Shown here one piece after another: positions 30,961 to 40,169 of a stretch of DNA of 64,000 nt (positions are counted from its first letter, which is position 1; every line of letters starts with the position of its first letter). The position numbers and the translations under genes are program-made. Location: positions 31,107 to 95,106 of the forward strand of contig NZ_BJNV01000014.1 of NCBI RefSeq assembly GCF_006539865.1, read 5' to 3'. Source of the stretch: Zoogloea ramigera (GTDB lineage Bacteria > Pseudomonadota > Gammaproteobacteria > Burkholderiales > Rhodocyclaceae). A model generated the notes under the pieces. It was not told the DNA's origin, did no database searches, and saw only the letters and a list, made by a program, of their open reading frames with translations.

Positions 30961-32311
30961 GTCCCTCATCCTCTGGCTGCTGCTGCCCACAGCACTGGCC
31001 CTCATCACCTTCCTGCCGCTGGCCTACCACCTGGTGCACCGGCCCGCCATGGAAGCCCTCGACCAGGCCCTGGCCGACGCCAGCCTGGCCCTCGTGCCGC
31101 ACCTGGAGGTGGTGGACGGCGAGCCGCGCTTCGTCTTTCCGGCCGCCGCCGAGCAGGTGCTGCGCACCGACCGGGTGGACGACATCTACTACCTCGTCCT
31201 CGGCCCCGCCGGGCGCTTCATCGCCGGCGACATCGGCCTGCCCCACGAGCCCCCGGAAGAGCAGGAGCTGCACGGTGACCGGGCCAGCTTCGACGCCCAC
31301 TTCCGCAACCGCCGGGTGCGCGTCATCGCGATCCACCGCAAGATCGACGGCTCGCCCTTCATCTTCGTCACCGCCGAGACCACCCGCAAGCGCGACCAGC
31401 TGGCCGTCGACCTGGCCGTGGCGCTGATCCTGCCGCTGATCTTCTTCGCAGCCGCCACCGGCCTCACCATCTGGTATGGCATCCGCCACGCGCTGCTGCC
31501 GGTCGAGGACATCCGCCGCGCGCTGCACGGCATGGAGCACCGCGCCATGCTGCCCCTCGACACCCTCGCCGCGCCGGCCGAGATCCGCCCGCTGGTGAGC
31601 GAGTTCAACGCCGTACTCGACCGTCTGGAGCAAGCCGCCGAAGCCCAGCAGCGCTTCGTCGCCAACGCCGCCCACCAGCTGCGCACGCCGCTGGCCGGCA
31701 TCCGCACCCAGCTCGAGCTGCTGCTGCGCAGCCCCGACGCCACCGACCGCGAGGCCCGCACCCGCCACTGCGTGGGCGCCCTCGAGCGCCTCGGCCACCT
31801 CATCAACCAGATGCTGGTGCTGCTGTCGGCCGAGCCCGGCGGCCGCCACGCCGGCCTCGCCGAAAGCGTCGACGTGCCCGAGCTGATCCGCGAACGCAGC
31901 CCCGAATGGATCCGCCTCGCCGAGACCCGCGGGCTCGACCTCGGCTTCGAGCTCGACCCCGCCCAGGTCATCGGCGACCGCCTGCTGCTGGGCGAGTTGA
32001 TGGCCAACCTCGTCGTCAATGCCCTCAGCTACACCCCGGCCCCCGGCGAAGTCACGGTGCGCTGCCGCAGCGTCGAAGGCCGCAGCCTGATCGAGGTGGA
32101 GGACACCGGCCCCGGCATCCCGCCCGAGGCTCGCCAGCAGGTCTTCGAGCGCTTCTTCCGCCTCCCCGGCGCCAGCCAGCCGGGCAGCGGCCTCGGCCTC
32201 GCCATCGTCCGCGAGATCGCCCATGGGCTTCAGGGTGAAGTCGAGATCCTCGACCCGCCCGGCGGCCACGGCAGCCTGCTGCGGGTCACGCTGCCGGGCG
32301 GCACCGGCTGA
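30941..32311 (+). CDS. Sensor histidine kinase of the RND cluster
   Basis: A 456-residue inner-membrane kinase with TM segments at about 8-30 and 155-180, a periplasmic TctE/CusS-like sensor region between them, HAMP, HisKA His245 in NAAHQLRTPL, and HATPase with NLVVNALSYTPAPG, DTGPGIPP and GSGLGLA. ATG at 30941 lies inside the regulator gene; the frame is open farther upstream but unlikely to be used. It probably senses the exported ion in the periplasm. Confidence 0.92.
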   Translation: MTRSLRKSLILWLLLPTALALITFLPLAYHLVHRPAMEALDQALADASLALVPHLEVVDGEPRFVFPAAAEQVLRTDRVDDIYYLVLGPAGRFIAGDIGLPHEPPEEQELHGDRASFDAHFRNRRVRVIAIHRKIDGSPFIFVTAETTRKRDQLAVDLAVALILPLIFFAAATGLTIWYGIRHALLPVEDIRRALHGMEHRAMLPLDTLAAPAEIRPLVSEFNAVLDRLEQAAEAQQRFVANAAHQLRTPLAGIRTQLELLLRSPDATDREARTRHCVGALERLGHLINQMLVLLSAEPGGRHAGLAESVDVPELIRERSPEWIRLAETRGLDLGFELDPAQVIGDRLLLGELMANLVVNALSYTPAPGEVTVRCRSVEGRSLIEVEDTGPGIPPEARQQVFERFFRLPGASQPGSGLGLAIVREIAHGLQGEVEILDPPGGHGSLLRVTLPGGTG

Positions 32312-32464
32312 GGCCGGCCTGCCACGGCTCGCGGCGGGGCCGTGGCCCCCGGAGATGGCGCGCGAGCATGGCAGGCCCAGACAAACTCGCGCGGCACGGC
32401 GGCCGCCTCTTCAGGGGCGCGGCATCCGGCTTATGATCTCCCCGTCGAACACCTGGAGCCCGCC

Positions 32465-32638
32465 ATGAAAGGCCACTTCGCAGCCATCGCCCTGATCCTC
32501 TTCGGCAGCACCGCGCTGGCCGTCAACCTCGACCTCGTCGAGATCGACTTCGCCCGCCTCGCCCGCACCTGGTGGCCGCTGCTGCCGATCGCCCTCGGCG
32601 TCGCCCTGTTCTTCACGCCCGGCGACCGCCAGCCATGA
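32465..32638 (+). CDS. Small two-TM membrane protein (LiaF-TM/DUF5668-like)
   Basis: A 57-residue protein with two hydrophobic segments (about 5-22 and 35-52). The pattern ...LDLVEIDFARLARTWWPLLPIALG resembles the LiaI/LiaF-type transmembrane region in which a short loop precedes a Trp-Trp-Pro motif. Its stop overlaps the next start as ATGA. Function unknown. Confidence 0.7.
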   Translation: MKGHFAAIALILFGSTALAVNLDLVEIDFARLARTWWPLLPIALGVALFFTPGDRQP

Positions 32639-33243
32639 AGCCCGCCATGAAACCACTGCTAGCTCCCCTGTGCGCCCTGGCCCTGGCGGCCTGCGCGTCC
32701 GCCCCGCCGTCCCTGCCGGAGGCCGGCTCCGCCCCGCGGGGCATCGATAGCCAGCTCGCGGAAGCCACGGTGGCGCCCCTCACCGACCTGAACATCGTCC
32801 GCGCCGAGATTCCGAAGGCCCTCGCGGCCGCCCGGGCGGCGCCCTACGCGATGCCGGCAGACATGTCCTGCCCCGGCCTCGCGGCCGACATCCAGGCCCT
32901 CGATGCCGTGCTCGGCGCCGACCTGGACACCGCCGAGACCCGCGACAACCCGAGCCTCATCGAACGGGGCGGCGACGCCGCCAGCAACGCCCTGGTCGGC
33001 GCGGTGCGTGACACGACGGAGGGCGTCGTGCCCTTCCGCGGCTGGGTGCGCAAGCTCAGCGGCGCCGAGCGCTACGCCCGCAAGGTCTCGGCCTCGATTG
33101 CTGCGGGCACCATCCGCCGCGCCTACCTCAAGGGCCTGGGGCAGGCTGCCGGCTGCGCAGCCCCCGCCGCACCACGCACAGCCCCGGCCCAGCCCGCGGA
33201 GCCGCCTGAAACCAGGCCCGCCCCGGGCGAATCCAAGCCTTGA
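32635..33243 (+). CDS. Hypothetical lipoprotein
   Basis: A 202-residue protein with the lipobox LAAC (Cys near residue 20). The mature part has a conserved-looking central block [20 protein letters not shown] and a helical segment around [27 protein letters not shown], followed by a Pro/Ala-rich tail. This layout occurs in uncharacterised proteobacterial envelope proteins. Coupled to the small membrane protein before it. Confidence 0.75.
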   Translation: MKPAMKPLLAPLCALALAACASAPPSLPEAGSAPRGIDSQLAEATVAPLTDLNIVRAEIPKALAAARAAPYAMPADMSCPGLAADIQALDAVLGADLDTAETRDNPSLIERGGDAASNALVGAVRDTTEGVVPFRGWVRKLSGAERYARKVSASIAAGTIRRAYLKGLGQAAGCAAPAAPRTAPAQPAEPPETRPAPGESKP

Positions 33244-33337
33244 AGCCCCGCCCCGCGCCCCCATCTGTACGCAGCGCGGGCGATACACCCCACTTCCCAC
33301 TTCCCACTACTCACCCCCCCTTCCAGGAGCACCCACC

Positions 33338-34138
33338 ATGGCCATGGACGTCGTCGACTACGAAATCTTCGGATCTGAAATGCAGTACGTGGAGGTCGAG
33401 CTCGACCCCGGCGAGGCCGCCATCGGCGAGGCCGGCGTGATGATGTACATGCAGGACGGCATCCAGATGGACACCATCTTCGGTGACGGCGCCCAGCCGC
33501 AGGGCGGCTTCTTCGGCAAGCTGATGGGCGCCGGCAAGCGCCTGCTCACCGGCGAAAGCCTGTTCACCACCGTCTATCACAACGAAGGCAGCGGCAAGCG
33601 GCGGGTGGCCTTTGCGGCGCCCTACCCGGGCAAGATCGTACCGGTGGATCTGTCACAGATCGGCGGCACCCTGATCTGTCAGAAAGACTCCTTCCTGGCC
33701 GCCGCCAAGGGCGTCTCGCTGGGCATCGCCTTCCAGAAGAAGATCGGGGTCGGCCTGTTCGGCGGCGAGGGCTTCATCATGCAGAAGCTCGACGGCGACG
33801 GGATGGCCTTCATCCACGCCGGCGGCACCCTGCTCGAGAAAACCCTCGCCCCCGGCGAGACCCTGCGCGTCGACACCGGCTGCGTGGTGGCCTTCCAGCC
33901 CAGCGTCGACTTCGACATCCAGTACGCCGGCAAGGTGAAGACCGCGCTGTTCGGCGGCGAGGGCCTGTTCTTCGCCACCCTCAGCGGCCCGGGCAAGGTG
34001 TGGCTGCAGTCGCTGCCCCTGTCGCGGATGGCCGACCGCATCGTGATGGCCTCCCGCGCCGCCGGCGGTGGCGGCAAGGAAGGCGGCTCGGCGCTGGCCG
34101 GCTTCGGCCTGGGCTCGCTGCTCGGCAACGACGAGTGA
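33338..34138 (+). CDS. AIM24 / TIGR00266-family protein
   Basis: A 266-residue protein of the AIM24 fold, a TRAP-like double-stranded beta-helix. Motifs include a [15 protein letters not shown] start, [22 protein letters not shown] and the [20 protein letters not shown] region, plus a Gly-rich C-terminus. Members are widespread and the biochemical role is unknown. ATG with AGGAG eight bases upstream. Its stop overlaps the next gene's GTG start. Confidence 0.92.
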   Translation: MAMDVVDYEIFGSEMQYVEVELDPGEAAIGEAGVMMYMQDGIQMDTIFGDGAQPQGGFFGKLMGAGKRLLTGESLFTTVYHNEGSGKRRVAFAAPYPGKIVPVDLSQIGGTLICQKDSFLAAAKGVSLGIAFQKKIGVGLFGGEGFIMQKLDGDGMAFIHAGGTLLEKTLAPGETLRVDTGCVVAFQPSVDFDIQYAGKVKTALFGGEGLFFATLSGPGKVWLQSLPLSRMADRIVMASRAAGGGGKEGGSALAGFGLGSLLGNDE

Positions 34139-35226
34139 GCCAGGCCGCCCCCATCCCGGCCCGCTTCTACCCGGCTGGCGGCGACGCCCACGGCCACCCA
34201 GCCCTCGTCGAGCTGGCGGGCGATGCGCTGCAGGTGCTGCCCGAAGACAGCCCGCCCCGGCAGGTGCCGCTCACCGGCCTGCAGGCGGCGACGCGGGGCT
34301 TCAACCACAGCCAGTGGGCCATCGCCTGGCCCGCCGAAAGCGGTGGCCAGCACATGCTGCTGATCGACGAGGCCGCCGTCGGCCCGCTGCGGGCGGTGGC
34401 CCCGGCCCTGTTTGCCGGCGGAGAGGGCGCCCGGCGCCGCAGCAGCCGGCGTTTTCTGGTCGGCATCACGCTGCTGGCGCTCGTCCCGCTGCTGGTGGTG
34501 GTGGCGCTGCTGGCCTCCCTCGACCACCTCACCGACCGGGTCGTCGCGCGCATCCCGCCCAGCGTCGAGCGGCAGATCGGCGCCGCGGTGCTGGCGCGCA
34601 CCCGGCTGGAGGGCCGGCTGATCGACCAGGGGCCGGCCTTCGAGGCCGTGCAGGCCATCGGCCGGCGCCTCGCCCGGCCGGGCGAGACGCTCGAATTCCA
34701 CCTCACCGAGCGCCCCGAGATCAATGCCTTCGCGGCGCCCGGCGGCGTGGTGGTGGTGAACAGCGGGCTGCTGAAGCGGGCCGCCTCGGCCGAGGAGGTG
34801 GCCGGCGTGCTGGCCCACGAGATCGCCCACGTCGAGCTGCGCCACAGCCTGCGCCAGATCGTCCGCTCGGCCGGGCTGCGGGTGATCTTCGGCGCGCTGG
34901 CCGGCGACTACGACGCCCTCGGCGGCTGGGCCGCCCAGCTGGGCGAGCTCAAGTTCTCGCGGGACGCCGAGCGCGAGGCCGACCGGCGCGGCCTGGAGCG
35001 CCTGGCCGAGGCCCGCGTCGACCCGGCCGGCATGCTGCGCTTCTTCGAGACCCTGGAAAAAGCCGAAGCCGCTGGCAAGGCCGGGCAGCTGCCGGCGCTG
35101 CTGTCGACGCACCCGGCAACCCAGGAGCGGATCATCTGGCTGCGCGAGGCCACCACCACGGCCGGCGGCGGCCCGGTCGAGCCGCTCGCCATCGACTGGC
35201 GGGCCGTGGCCGGCAGCCTGCGTTAG
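34135..35226 (+). CDS. M48-family membrane metalloprotease
   Basis: A 363-residue protein with an N-terminal cytosolic or small domain of about 105 residues, one TM (107-127) and an M48 peptidase domain with the zinc site HEIAH (228-232) followed by a distal Glu in [15 protein letters not shown] start overlapping the AIM24-family stop (GTGA), so the two are translationally coupled, which suggests the pair works together. Related to HtpX/BepA-type envelope peptidases; the substrate is unknown. Confidence 0.9.
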   Translation: MSQAAPIPARFYPAGGDAHGHPALVELAGDALQVLPEDSPPRQVPLTGLQAATRGFNHSQWAIAWPAESGGQHMLLIDEAAVGPLRAVAPALFAGGEGARRRSSRRFLVGITLLALVPLLVVVALLASLDHLTDRVVARIPPSVERQIGAAVLARTRLEGRLIDQGPAFEAVQAIGRRLARPGETLEFHLTERPEINAFAAPGGVVVVNSGLLKRAASAEEVAGVLAHEIAHVELRHSLRQIVRSAGLRVIFGALAGDYDALGGWAAQLGELKFSRDAEREADRRGLERLAEARVDPAGMLRFFETLEKAEAAGKAGQLPALLSTHPATQERIIWLREATTTAGGGPVEPLAIDWRAVAGSLR

Positions 35227-35262
35227 CTCCCCGGCTGCACGCTGCGCCCCACAGCGGGGAGC
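35226..35262. terminator. Hairpin between convergent M48 and 5'-nucleotidase genes
   Basis: An 8-bp stem GCTCCCCG / CGGGGAGC with a 21-base loop lies in the 62-bp gap between the two stops. No T-run is present, so efficiency is uncertain. Confidence 0.35.
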
Positions 35263-35288
35263 ATCCTGGGCCGCCCGCGGCCGGGCCC

Positions 35289-37141
35289 TCAGGGCGTCTC
35301 GACGTAGCTCTGGGTGCTACGCGCGGCCACCGCCGGCTTGGCCAGCGGCGAGCGGCTGCGCACGTACTGCAGGAAGGAATCGGCGTAGTCGAGGAAGGTG
35401 TCCTCGCGCTGGGCCGCCGGGATGGCCTTCAGGGTGTCGTACCGGTCGCCGCCATCGGCAGTGAAGTTGTTGGTGATCAGCCGGTAATTGGCCGCCGGGT
35501 CGAGGGGCTGCCAGTTGCCGCTGGCGTCGCGCACCTCGGGGTTGCCGATGCGGCTGCCGCGGGCCTGGTTCATGTCCACACTGAAACGCAGGCCGCCGGT
35601 GTAGGGGTAGGCGCCACTGCCGGTGCCGTTGAGCACCGAGTCGATGCCGTCCTCCAGCGCGGCCCGAACCTGGGCACCGGTGAGCTGCAGGCGGTACAGG
35701 GTGTTCTTGAAGGGCAGCAGGGTGTAGACCTTGCCCACCGTGATGTCGCCGGCCGGGATGTCGATGCGCACGCCGCCGGCGTTCTGCAGGCTGATGTCGG
35801 CCCCGCCGAAACGCTGGCCCTGCTCGAGGAAGGCGTCGGCCACCAGCTGCTGGATGTCGCCGCCGTGGGCGATCACGGTGGCGTCTTTATTGCAGACGTC
35901 GCCGAGGCTGGAGCGGGTGGTGTCGCGCCTGGCGCCGGGCACGCGGCGCAGGCACAGGTTGTCGGTGGCGACGCCGGCCACCTGGGTGCCGAGGGCGTCC
36001 TTGGCGGCCTTGAAGGGAGCCAGCGCCGCGGTCGCCGCCGCCGACGGGGTGGTGACGCGGAACACGCCGGAGGCGTCGAGCTGGCTGCGGTAAGCGTCGG
36101 CGTCCGCCACCGAGGCCGCCACGTTGCCCACCTTGAAGCTGTCGCCCACCAGCACCTGGGGCTTGCCGCTGCATTGGGCCACCTGGCCGGCCGCGTCGAA
36201 GCTCACGTCGAGCGCGCCAACGGCGTAGGCGTACTGCCAGGCCTGGGCGATGCACACCGGACGGCCGGCCTTGTCGACGGCGGCGGTGGGGTAGGCGCCG
36301 GCCGGGCTGAGGCCGAAGCCCTTCATGCTGTCGGGGCCGAGCAGGGTGTGGGAGTCGCCGCCGATGATCACGTCGACGCCGTCGAGCTGCGGCGCGAGGG
36401 CCTGGTCGGCGGCGTAGCCGAGGTGGGACATCAGCACGATCTTGTTCACCCCGCGGGCGCGCAAGGCGTCGATGGCGGCCTGCGCGGCGGTGGCTTCGTC
36501 GAGGAAGCTGGTGCCGGCGTCGGGGCGGGACGCAAAGCGGGTCTTGTCCTTGACCGTCAGACCGTCAGACCGACCACGCCGACCTGCTGACCGCTGCGCT
36601 CGATGATGCTGTAGTCGGCAACCCGCGCCGCCAGCGGCGTGCCGGCGGCCGGCTTCACATTGGCCGACAGCACCGGCGTCTTGCAGGCGCCGGCGTGCAG
36701 ATAGTCGATGAACTTGACGAGGCCCGCGTCGGCGCCGTCGAACTCGTGGTTGCCCAGCGTGAAGGCATCGAAGCAGACGGTGTTCATCAGCGCCGCGTCG
36801 GCCTGGCCCTCGCTCTGGGTGAAGTACAGGTCGCCGGTGAGGGCGTCGCCCGCATGCAGCTTGAGCACGTTGGGCTTGCCCGCCGCCAGGGCCTCGATGG
36901 CCGCGCTGACCCGCGCGAAGCCGCCCAGCTCGACCGTCACCGACTTGCTGGCGCCGGCGGCGTCCTTGAGCGTGAGGGCGGTGCTCTCGGCATCGAGGTG
37001 CGAGTGGTGGTCGTTGATGTGCAGGATCGTCAGGTCCAGCGGCTGGCCCTTGTCGCCGCTACCGCCGCAGGCGGCCAGGCTCAGGGCACACAGGGAGACA
37101 GCCAGGAAAGGCACGGTCCGTCGGGTCTTGAAGGAGAGCAT
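35289..37141 (-). pseudogene. 5'-nucleotidase (UshA-like) gene broken by an 8-bp duplication
   Basis: Two consecutive frames together encode a complete secreted 5'-nucleotidase/2',3'-cyclic phosphodiesterase family protein. The first (37141-36557, 194 residues) has a lipobox-like signal (SLAACG), the metal motif ILHINDHHSHLD and LGNHEFDGAD. It ends at a stop directly after VVGLTV. The second frame, from about 36560 to 35289, continues with the rest of the metallophosphatase domain (LMSHLGYAADQ, GGDSHT) and the C-terminal nucleotidase domain (LPFKNTLYRLQLTG). The break is an exact tandem duplication of ACCGTCAG at 36553-36568. Removing one copy gives GLTVKDKTRF and an unbroken 614-residue frame. 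Either a real mutation, a phase switch, or an assembly error. Confidence 0.85.
36553..36571. repeat. 8-bp tandem duplication inside the 5'-nucleotidase gene
   Basis: ACCGTCAG occurs twice in tandem (36553-36560 and 36561-36568) and is followed by ACC, a partial third unit. The extra 8 bp shift the frame by two. Confidence 0.95.
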
Positions 37142-37210
37142 CGCAGTTGCCGGAGGGTTTCGATGCCCGGCAGTCTGGCGAGCCTGGGTTAAGGCCTCAT
37201 GAAGGCTGGC

Positions 37211-39265
37211 TCACAGCAGCAGATCCACCCCGTTCAGCAGCACGCGGCACAGCAGCGCGATGCCCAGCGCCACCGCCACCGACAGGCCGATCGAGAACAG
37301 CGCGTCGCGCCGGCCGATGGTCTTGAGCATCACCGCGAAGGTGGACACGCAGGGCACGTAGAAGGTGAGGAAGACCAGGAAGGTGGCGATCTGCACCCAG
37401 TCGAGGAGCGGCGCGATGTCCTGGCTGCCGAGGGCCTGGTACACCATCAGCAGCGAGAGCTCCTTGCGCAGCACGCCGAACAGGATAGGCACCCCGAGCG
37501 CCACCGGCAGCCCCAGCCACCAGTGGGTGACGGGCAGCAGCAGGGTGTTGATGAACGCGTCGGCGCCAAAGTGGGCGAGCAGCGCCAGCACCACGCTGCC
37601 CAGCACCAGCAGGGGCGTGACGATCGTCAGGATGTCGCTGGTGCGCTCCCAGGTGATCGCCAGCAGGCGGCGCCATTGGGGCAGCGCGTAGGGCGGGATG
37701 GCCTGGATCATGCCGGGGCTGGCCTGCACGTAACGGCGGGTGAGCAGCCGGCCGGCCACCGCGATGATCAGCATGGTCAGCAAAAAGATGCCCAGCACGC
37801 CCTCCCAGCCCAGGTATTTGCCACCGATCGCCAGTACGATGGCCGACCGCGCCGAGCACGGCACGAAGGTGATCAGCAGCGACGCCACGATGCGCTCGCG
37901 CCCGGCCGAGCTGGCCGCCACCGCCGACAGGGCCGGCACGTTGCAGCCCAGCCCGAGCAGGAAGGGCACCGCCACGCCGCCGTGCAGGCCGATACGGTGG
38001 AAGCCCCGGTCAACAACGAAAGCGACCCGGTGCATGACCCCGGACTCCTCCAGGCTCACCAGCAGCAGCACCAGCGGCAGCATGTAGGGCACCACGATGC
38101 CCACCAGCCCCACCAGCCCGTCCGCCACCGCGCGGCCGATGACGCCGGCCGTGCTGTCCGGCTCCCATTGGCCGACCCACGCCGCGAGCGGCGCCGAGGT
38201 GATGGAGTCGAGCGTGGTGCTGACCTCGAACACCATGAACAGCACCAGCGCGAACACCGCCAGCGTGCCGATCAGGCCCCAGCGCGGGTGCAGGAAGATG
38301 CGGTCGAGGGCGCGCTTCCAGCCAGCCCGCTCGGCCGCGTGGCCGAGCCGCGTGACCTGCTCGTGGAGCGCCGCGGCGCGGTAATGGCGGTCGGCGAAGA
38401 GCTCTTCGGCGAGGGGCCGCGGCAGCTGGCGCGAGGCGTCGGCGCGGGCCTCCTCGATGGCCGGCACCAGCGTGGGAAAGCGTTCCGCCATCTCGGCGCC
38501 GAACCAGGTGTCGCCCTTGGCCAGCTGGGTCAGGAGCAGGGTGCGGGGCACCGGGAAGGCGGCCGCCAGGGCCGGCAGCCCGAGGATCTCGTCGAGAGGC
38601 GCCAGGGCCTTGCGCAGGTGGGCGCCGGGCGACTGGGGCAAGGGGCAGGTGCCCGAGCGCAGGGTTGCGAGGGCGGTCTCGAAGAGGCCAGCGATGCCCT
38701 TGCCCATGTGGGCGACGGTGGGCACCACCGGCACGCCGAGGGCCTCCGAGAGCGCCGCAACGTTGATGTAGATGCCCTTCTCGCGGGCCTCGTCGAGGCG
38801 GTTGAGGGCGATCACCAGGGGCTTGCCGAGCTCGCAGAGCTCCTGGCTCAGAGCCAGGCCGGGCTCCAGGGCCGTGGCGTCGACAACCTGGATCAGCAGG
38901 TCCGGCGCCTTGAAGCCGCCCTTGCCGGGCTGCCCGCCGACGAGGGCCAGCAGCACCCGCCGGTCGGCTTCGGCCAGATCGTGGAAGGTGCGCACCGAGG
39001 GCAGGTCGACGAGATCAGCCTGCTCGAGGCCGACGTTGATCCGGCTGGTGGCATAGGGCAGCGCGCTGCCTTCGAGGCAGCCCGCCTCCACCGCCGTGCT
39101 CGAGGCCGCCTGGAAGAGGGTGCTCTTGCCCCCGCGGGGCAGGCCCACCAGCGCGATGTGCGGGCGCCGCTCGCCGCGCAACAGCTGGCGGGGCACCGGG
39201 ATGTTCGTGACCACCGGCCGGGCCTGGGTCATGGGCGGCTCGCACCCTGGCGGATCGTCACGCAT
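37211..39265 (-). CDS. feoB: FeoB-like ferrous iron transporter
   Basis: A 684-residue protein: N-terminal G domain with G1 GLPRGGKST, G3 DLPS and G4 NRLD, a guanine-nucleotide dissociation inhibitor-like region, and a membrane domain with two Gate regions including LGLGCNVPA and FVPCSARSA. It imports Fe(II). It is shorter than E. coli FeoB (773), and the G3 motif has Ser where FeoB usually has Gly (DLPG), so it is a divergent member. No feoA or feoC is next to it. An internal ATG at 39232 is an alternative start. A Fur-like site overlaps its promoter. Confidence 0.85.
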   Translation of the reverse strand: MRDDPPGCEPPMTQARPVVTNIPVPRQLLRGERRPHIALVGLPRGGKSTLFQAASSTAVEAGCLEGSALPYATSRINVGLEQADLVDLPSVRTFHDLAEADRRVLLALVGGQPGKGGFKAPDLLIQVVDATALEPGLALSQELCELGKPLVIALNRLDEAREKGIYINVAALSEALGVPVVPTVAHMGKGIAGLFETALATLRSGTCPLPQSPGAHLRKALAPLDEILGLPALAAAFPVPRTLLLTQLAKGDTWFGAEMAERFPTLVPAIEEARADASRQLPRPLAEELFADRHYRAAALHEQVTRLGHAAERAGWKRALDRIFLHPRWGLIGTLAVFALVLFMVFEVSTTLDSITSAPLAAWVGQWEPDSTAGVIGRAVADGLVGLVGIVVPYMLPLVLLLVSLEESGVMHRVAFVVDRGFHRIGLHGGVAVPFLLGLGCNVPALSAVAASSAGRERIVASLLITFVPCSARSAIVLAIGGKYLGWEGVLGIFLLTMLIIAVAGRLLTRRYVQASPGMIQAIPPYALPQWRRLLAITWERTSDILTIVTPLLVLGSVVLALLAHFGADAFINTLLLPVTHWWLGLPVALGVPILFGVLRKELSLLMVYQALGSQDIAPLLDWVQIATFLVFLTFYVPCVSTFAVMLKTIGRRDALFSIGLSVAVALGIALLCRVLLNGVDLLL

Positions 39266-39342
39266 ACGCCGGCCACCCGGGCCATCGGGCGCTCAAGACT
39301 GGGCTTCATGGAAAGTACCGCAGATCGTATTCTCTGCCGCCC

Positions 39343-39370
39343 ATTCTACGACAATGAGAACCATTCGCAA
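39343..39370 (-). promoter_or_regulatory. feoB promoter with overlapping Fur-like box
   Basis: On the minus strand TTGCGA (39365-39370) and TAGAAT (39343-39348) are 16 bp apart, a plausible sigma70 promoter. The spacer is nearly filled by GACAATGAGAACCATTCGC (39350-39368), which matches the 19-bp Fur consensus at 14 positions by eye. Repression by Fe-Fur is inferred. Confidence 0.6.
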
Positions 39371-39412
39371 AACCGGCCAGCGTGCGTGGCCAGCTGTAGC
39401 GGCAATGCCGGG

Positions 39413-40057
39413 TCAGACCCGCAAGCCGGCGCGGGTCATCATCAGCAGGGCCTGGGCCCGGCTGGTCACCCCCAGCGCCCGCAGGATCGCCGACACATGA
39501 ACCTTGACGGTGCCTTCGGAGAGGCCGAGAAATTCGGCGATATCCCGGTTCGACTTGCCCTGGGCCACCAGCTCGAGCACCCGCCCCTGGGCGGCGGTCA
39601 GCTGGAAACGCTCGGCAAAGGCCTGGCTGGCCCGGCGATTGCGGTTGCCGTTGTCGCCGGCGGTCGCGGCCTCGGGGGTGAACACGCCACCGGCGAGCAC
39701 CGTTCGCACGGCTTCGATAAGGGTGTTGCTCGGGCTGGCCTTGGACACGAAGCCCGACGCACCGGCCTTCATCGCCCGCTGCACCGACTCCCGGTCGTCG
39801 AGGGCCGAGACCACCAGCGCCGGCACGTCGGGGAAACGCTTGGCGATCACGCCGAGCAGCGAGAAGCCGTTGATCTCGGGCAGCATGAGGTCGACCACCA
39901 GGAGGTCGCAGTCCGGGTCGGCCTCGAGCATCGCAATCGCCTCGGTGGCGTTGCTGGCCTGCTGGCAGGACACACCCTCGCCCACCTGGGCCAGCGTGAG
40001 GGCCATGGCCTCCCGCACCAGCACGTGGTCCTCGATAATCAGAATACGTGTCTGCAT
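39413..40057 (-). CDS. NarL/LuxR-family response regulator
   Basis: A 214-residue regulator with receiver phospho-acceptor Asp56 (VVDLMLPEING) and a C-terminal LuxR helix-turn-helix (about 150-205: LTAAQGRVLELVAQGKSN, GLSEGTVKVHVSAILRAL). It is divergent from the TonB receptor operon with 64-112 bp between starts and is the natural partner of the hybrid kinase at the end of that operon (inference). Confidence 0.93.
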   Translation of the reverse strand: MQTRILIIEDHVLVREAMALTLAQVGEGVSCQQASNATEAIAMLEADPDCDLLVVDLMLPEINGFSLLGVIAKRFPDVPALVVSALDDRESVQRAMKAGASGFVSKASPSNTLIEAVRTVLAGGVFTPEAATAGDNGNRNRRASQAFAERFQLTAAQGRVLELVAQGKSNRDIAEFLGLSEGTVKVHVSAILRALGVTSRAQALLMMTRAGLRV

Positions 40058-40169
40058 CGCGACGAATTGATCTGGGTAAGCTCCATCCGCCCGAGAATAC
40101 CACCTTAGCCTATCCAACCCTGTGCAAAACAGCGAAAATCGCGCCTCAAATGCCGCCACGGCGCCTCTC

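Noticed and set aside
37199..40108. A 969-residue plus-strand open frame over feoB and the NarL regulator
   Set aside because: Composition is dominated by His/Gln/Arg repeats and it is antisense to real genes.
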